Assembly (NCBI GenBank): GCA_001584585.1
Contig: LSYV01000004.1
Span: 3,673,775-3,685,571 of the forward strand
Direction of reading: 5' to 3'
DNA: 11,797 nt
DNA from: Gonium pectorale
Taxonomy: Eukaryota; Chlorophyta; Chlorophyceae; Chlamydomonadales; Volvocaceae
Both the position numbers and the translations under genes were made by a program. Each line of letters opens with the position of its first letter. Positions within the stretch are counted from its first letter, which is position 1. The notes under the pieces are model-generated. The model was not told where the DNA came from. It ran no database searches and saw nothing but the letters and a program-made list of their open reading frames with translations. Below are positions 7,907 through 11,797 of this stretch, piece by piece.

Positions 7907-10900
7907 ATGGCAGCGCCGGGTCACCCGACCCTATACCGCTCACTCAGCAACACCATGCTAGCAACCTGCAGCACCAGCGCCAGCGCCGGACCCATACCCC
8001 GCGTCTGCACCGCCCAGCAGCTGCGTCGCGGAAGGCGGGCGGGGCCGATGATGCGGCGCTCAGCTGCCGCCCCCCATGCCGGCACCCCCGAGACCCCCGC
8101 CCGGCTGCACTCGCGCCGGGGGCGGCCCTCTGCCCCACTGGCCTGCGCGGCGCTCCTTGTCCCGGGTGGTGCCGCCGCAGCCGCCCTTCGCGGCCGTGAC
8201 GCGGGGCAACCCGCGGTGGTCCCGGTGGTGCGGGGCCTGGGGCCCGGCCTGCGGCCAGGCAGGCGGGGCGTCCCCGCCTGCCAGGCGTCCCTCCACACCA
8301 CTAGCGCCCCGGGACGCGGCGGCAGCGGCGGCGGCAGCAGCCTTGACGACGGGGACTTCATTCCGACGTCGATGGCCGCTGCCGCCCCAGCCCCGCGCGC
8401 CAGCGGCCACGCCAACGGTAACGGTCACGATAACGGCACCGGTAACGGTAACGGCGCCGCTGCCGCCGCCGCTGGTAACGGCTCGCACGCGCTGTTCGCG
8501 GACCTGGAGGACGCGGTGCCGTACGGCAAAGGCGCTTCGGGCAACGGCGCCGCCGCCCCCGCCGCCGCCGCCGCTGCGAACGGCGCTGCCGCCGGCATCG
8601 ACCTGGACGAGGTGTGTGTGGTGGAGGTGGGCCCCGACGGCGACGCCACCACCCGCTGTATGCCCGTCGCCTCGGTGCCTTCCGCCGCCTCCGTCATGCA
8701 CAGGGCCGCCGACCCCGCCGCCGCCGCCGCCGTCGCCGCGGCGGCGGCGGGCAACGGCACCGTTGGCAGCCTCCTCGGCGCCGCCGGCGCCGCCGGCGAC
8801 GTCACGCCGCCGCGCCCCGCGCCCGCCGTCGTCGACGCCGCCATCGCCGTCTCGCTGCGCCCCGCCGGCTTCGGCCGGCCGTCGGCCAACGGCCTCGCCT
8901 CGGGCGACGAGATCTCCTCCGACATCCGCAGCACCGTCGACCTGTCGTACAACAGCGCCCTCGACACCGTCGACGCCGCCGCCGCCGGCGTCGGCGGCTC
9001 CGCCGCCAAGATGGGCGCCGCCGGCGGCTCCATCGACCAGGCGGACACGCCCGAGGGGCTGACCGACGTGGAGGTCTCCTCAGTGGCGCCCGTGGCGGAC
9101 TGGCTGCGCGACAAGGACGACATCACCACCCTCACCTATGCGGTTCTGACTGGCGGCCTGGTGGCGGGTGCCGTGTTTGTGTTTGACGTGTCCATCCAGA
9201 CCATCCACGACCTGCCCGACATCTTCAGCTCGGGGCTGGGCATCGGCGGGGGGCGCAAGACGGGGCTGGAGCTGTTCGGCATGTCGGTGCCCTTCAGGTG
9301 CGTGCGTACGTGCGTTAGTGCGCGTGTGTGTTCTATGTTTGTGGGAGGGGGGAAGGGCGAGGAAGGGGGAAGCGGGGGCAATGGTGCATTTGGGGTGGGG
9401 GTGGGGGACGGTGGCGGAGATATTGCTCGGGGCTTGGGGGCTTGGGGCGGGGCCTGGTGGTGGTGTCTGCGTGTCCGACCAGCAACGGAGCCGACCGCAC
9501 CCCCCCTCCCACCCGGCCCCCCCACTCTACCCCACTTCCAAACCCTAGACCCTTTCCCGTGCGTCCCACGCCGGCGCTGGGGCCCGTCCTGGAGCCCCCG
9601 GCCGGCCAGCGTCACTGTGTTTGCCCGTCGTCTGAGCCCCCCGTCCACATCCCCCGTCCACATCCCCCGTCCCTCACACCAGTCACCCCCACCCGCCCAA
9701 CGCACACGGCCCGCAGGTGCGTTATGCCGGTGGCCGCCGGCTTCGCGGTGGCTTGGCTGCAGTCCATCGGCTTCAGCCCCGCGCTCAAGGTGCTCACGCG
9801 CGCCATGGAGGGCGTCACCGACGACTCGTCCAAGGCCGCGCTGCCCAAGTCGTACTGGCAGGTGAGCAGTGAGGTCCCGTCTTTTTGAGGGAAGGCGGCT
9901 GGCCGGGCGGGCGGAAGGGTTGGTGGCCGTGGCGGTGGTGAGGGGGGCACGGAGGCCGCTGTGAGGTGCTAGATGTCACGACATTCGCACCGCACCCGCG
10001 TCCTCCGCCCCCCCCCCCGCCCGCCACCCCCCGCCACCCCCGCGCGCACACACGCCAATGCGTGTCGTTTCCCGGGGGCCCCACCTCGATCTCGGCTCCC
10101 CCCCCACGGGGGGCTACAGGTTTAGGGCAAGTGCGTCCCCGTCCTCGTCAACCGCTTGCTCCTGAACCGCTCTTCCCCTGTTCCGTTCCTGATCCCGGCG
10201 GGCGAGTGCTGCTGGTTTCCAGCCCGTTGCTGTCAACTAGCAATGCCTGCCTGTCGCCCTCCTCCCCGCACCACCCCCCTCCACCCCTCCACCCCCTCCG
10301 TGCATAAGGTCGCTCGCAAGGGCCTGGCCAGCGCCATCACGCTGGGCAGCGGCGCCTCGCTGGGCCCCGAGGCGCCCAGCGTGGAGCTGGGCGCCAACAC
10401 GGCGGCGGTCATCGCGCCCAAGAACCTGAGCAAGCGGCGGCAGCGCATGCTGGTGGCGGCGGGCGCAGCGGCAGGTGGGGTGGGGTGGGGTGGGCGTTGG
10501 GGAGCATTGGCGCGGGGCAGGGGGTTGGTGGCGGTGGTTGACGCGGTCCGCGGGCCAGCCGAGCTCTGACTGGGGAGGGGAGGACGGCCCCCGGGAGGCA
10601 GGTGGAAGGAGATGGGGTGGGGAGGGGAGGGAATAGGAGGGGAGGGGGGCAGCAGCCGGCCAGGCATGTTCACGCGCCGACAATGGGGTTGGGCCACGGG
10701 GGCGCGGGCTGTGCCTCCCGCCTCTGCTGCTGGCCCCAGGCCGCAGCGCTGCCCACACGGCAGGTGCGCGATCCCGCCCCGCACCTGCCCTCGGCAGCTG
10801 CAGCCAGGAACGCGCACCGCCAAATCTGCCCAGACGCTCGCCGCCGCCCCGCCTCGCCGCCGCCCCGCCTCGCCCCGCCCCGCCCCGCCGCCCCCGACCC

Positions 10901-11773
10901 CCTCACACACACACGTACCCATCCCACCCCACCCCGCGCCTACTCACCCCAACCCACCCACCCACACACCTCTTCCCGGCGCAGGCGTGTCCGCCGCCTT
11001 CGACGCGCCCGTCTCCGGCGCCCTGTTCGCGGTGGAGTTTGTGCTCAAGAGCAGCCGCCTGGGCCTGGACCGCCTGTCCACGTCGACGGTGTTTGTGTCC
11101 ACCTCGGTGGCGGCGGGCGTCATCGGCTTCCTGCGCACACAGGGGCAGGCGCTGGGCATCGCCGGAGCGGGGACGCACCTGGTGGGTAGGGGCAAGGGGG
11201 GAGGGGAGGGCAGGGGGGGGTACTCAGTCCGAAAGCGCGGAGTTGTTGACTGCTGGCAGCATCCGGCGGCCGGCGTAAAGCCGGCGTCCGAGGGGGGCGA
11301 TGGAGGTGGGGGGGGGGACAGGAGAGGGGGGCGTTGTGTGTGTTATGTATGCGTAACGGTATGCTCAACACAGTCCTATAAGCGACAAAACAACCTAGCC
11401 GGCAGCCCGGTGCGTTGTGTGCTACTCGCTGAGGCGTTATGTGTCTGTAGGTGGGTGGGTGGGTGGGTGGGAGTGGGCGCGTGAGGCGAGGCGGGGAGGG
11501 CCCCTGTTGAGGGGTTTGTTCCGTGTTGAGGGATGTGTGGCGGGGGAGGGATCGGTGTGGGGTTGGGGACTGCCCGTGTCTCCTTGGACCTCACCCGTTC
11601 GCTTGCTGCACTCCTTGCCGTACTACACCAGCAGCCGTGAACGTCCCCTGTGCGCTCCACCCTGCCCGCCCCCGCCCCCCCCCCGCTCACTACCCAGGTG
11701 GGCCGCATCCCCTACTTCTCCATCCAGCCCAACCTGCTGGTGGACGTGGCGCAGTTCTCCGCGCTGGGGCTGG
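7907..11773 (+). CDS. CLC-family chloride channel/transporter, probably organellar; 3' end beyond window
   Basis: Exons are 7907-9297, 9717-9861, 10309-10474, 10985-11181 and 11698-11773, and a GTGGGT donor at 11774 shows the gene continues. Reading phase is kept at every junction. The visible product is about 658 residues. The start at 7907 is the first ATG after an in-frame TAG (7895); Met17 (7955) is an alternative. Residues 1 to about 130 are Ala/Arg/Ser-rich and resemble a transit peptide. Residues 130-395 are low complexity (Ala, Gly, Asn). The membrane domain starts with a helix at about 410-436 (TYAVLTGGLVAGAVFVFDVS) and a second after 466 (PVAAGFAVAWLQSIGF). Family hallmarks are GSGASLGPEAPSVELG (525-540), with the gating glutamate as Glu533 in GPEAP instead of the usual GxEGP, and GVSAAFDAPVSGALFAVEF (568-586). 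The position of the proton glutamate of the bacterial exchanger (Glu203) holds Phe586, and no GSGIP motif is visible before 512. These features recall the plant CLC-e/f and cyanobacterial branch. The later helices and any CBS domains lie outside the window. Anion selectivity and channel versus exchanger mode are not established. Confidence 0.92.
8407..8480 (+). repeat. Imperfect hexamer repeat within the CLC N-terminal coding region
   Basis: Repeated units of the type GGTAACGGTAAC or AACGGC encode an Asn-Gly tract (NGNGHDNGTGNGNG) followed by an alanine run. It is in frame in the first CLC exon, inside the low-complexity segment. It probably arose by replication slippage in GC-rich coding DNA and is likely disordered in the protein. 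Confidence 0.7.
11451..11471 (+). repeat. GTGG microsatellite in CLC intron 4
   Basis: Five successive GTGG units run from 11451 to 11471 within the intron 11182-11697. The plus strand has several runs of three G separated by single T, so the RNA or DNA could form a G-quadruplex. No function is inferred. Confidence 0.8.
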
Positions 11774-11797
11774 GTGGGTGGGGGCGGGGGGGGGGGC

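Noticed and set aside
8076..9186. Long frames in other phases and on the minus strand over the first CLC exon (328, 236, 213 and 190 codons)
   Set aside because: They are shadows of the CLC frame, made of Pro/Arg or Ala/Gly runs, and lack the conserved helix that follows in the CLC frame.
1..11797. tRNA or rRNA genes, CRISPR arrays, retroelement or DNA transposon coding regions
   Set aside because: I looked for T-loop-like motifs, regularly spaced repeats, and transposase or reverse-transcriptase motifs and saw none. The only regular array is the intronic minisatellite, which has no spacers.

Overview
The window looks like nuclear DNA of a green alga, most likely Chlamydomonas or a close volvocine relative. 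The evidence is very GC-rich DNA, genes split by introns of about 200-1100 bases with GTGCGT, GTGAGC, GTAAGT or GTGGGT donors and pyrimidine-rich CAG acceptors, long Ala/Gly-rich protein segments, and N-termini that look like algal organelle-targeting peptides. TGTAA, the usual volvocine poly(A) signal, also occurs. The species is an inference; no sequence search could be run.

I support four protein-coding genes, all assembled by eye from splice signals and reading phase. (1) Minus strand, 1-597: the first exon of a gene that runs off the left edge, with an organelle-targeting-like N-terminus and no recognised family. (2) Plus strand, 1562-2542: a two-exon gene for an acidic and glutamine-rich protein of 180 residues, family unknown. 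(3) Minus strand, 7344-5712: a three-exon gene for a 116-residue, probably plastid-targeted protein with one membrane span near its C-terminus, family unknown. (4) Plus strand, 7907-11773 and beyond: at least five exons of a CLC-family chloride channel or transporter with a very long low-complexity N-terminus, running off the right edge.

Layout: 598-1561 is a divergent 5' region between genes 1 and 2. Genes 2 and 3 converge, and the roughly 3.2 kb between their stop codons (2543-5711) is less GC-rich in its left part, has no convincing coding exon and probably holds both 3' UTRs. Genes 3 and 4 are head to head with 562 bases between their start codons, so they probably share a promoter region. 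The long intron of gene 3 holds a 30-base minisatellite and a decayed tandem copy of its own splice-donor region.

The only gene with a clear molecular role is the CLC protein, which should move chloride or another anion across an organelle membrane, plausibly in the plastid. Its small divergent neighbour also looks plastid-targeted and membrane-anchored, so the pair could be co-expressed. That is a hypothesis. I saw no CRISPR array, tRNA, rRNA or recognisable transposon.
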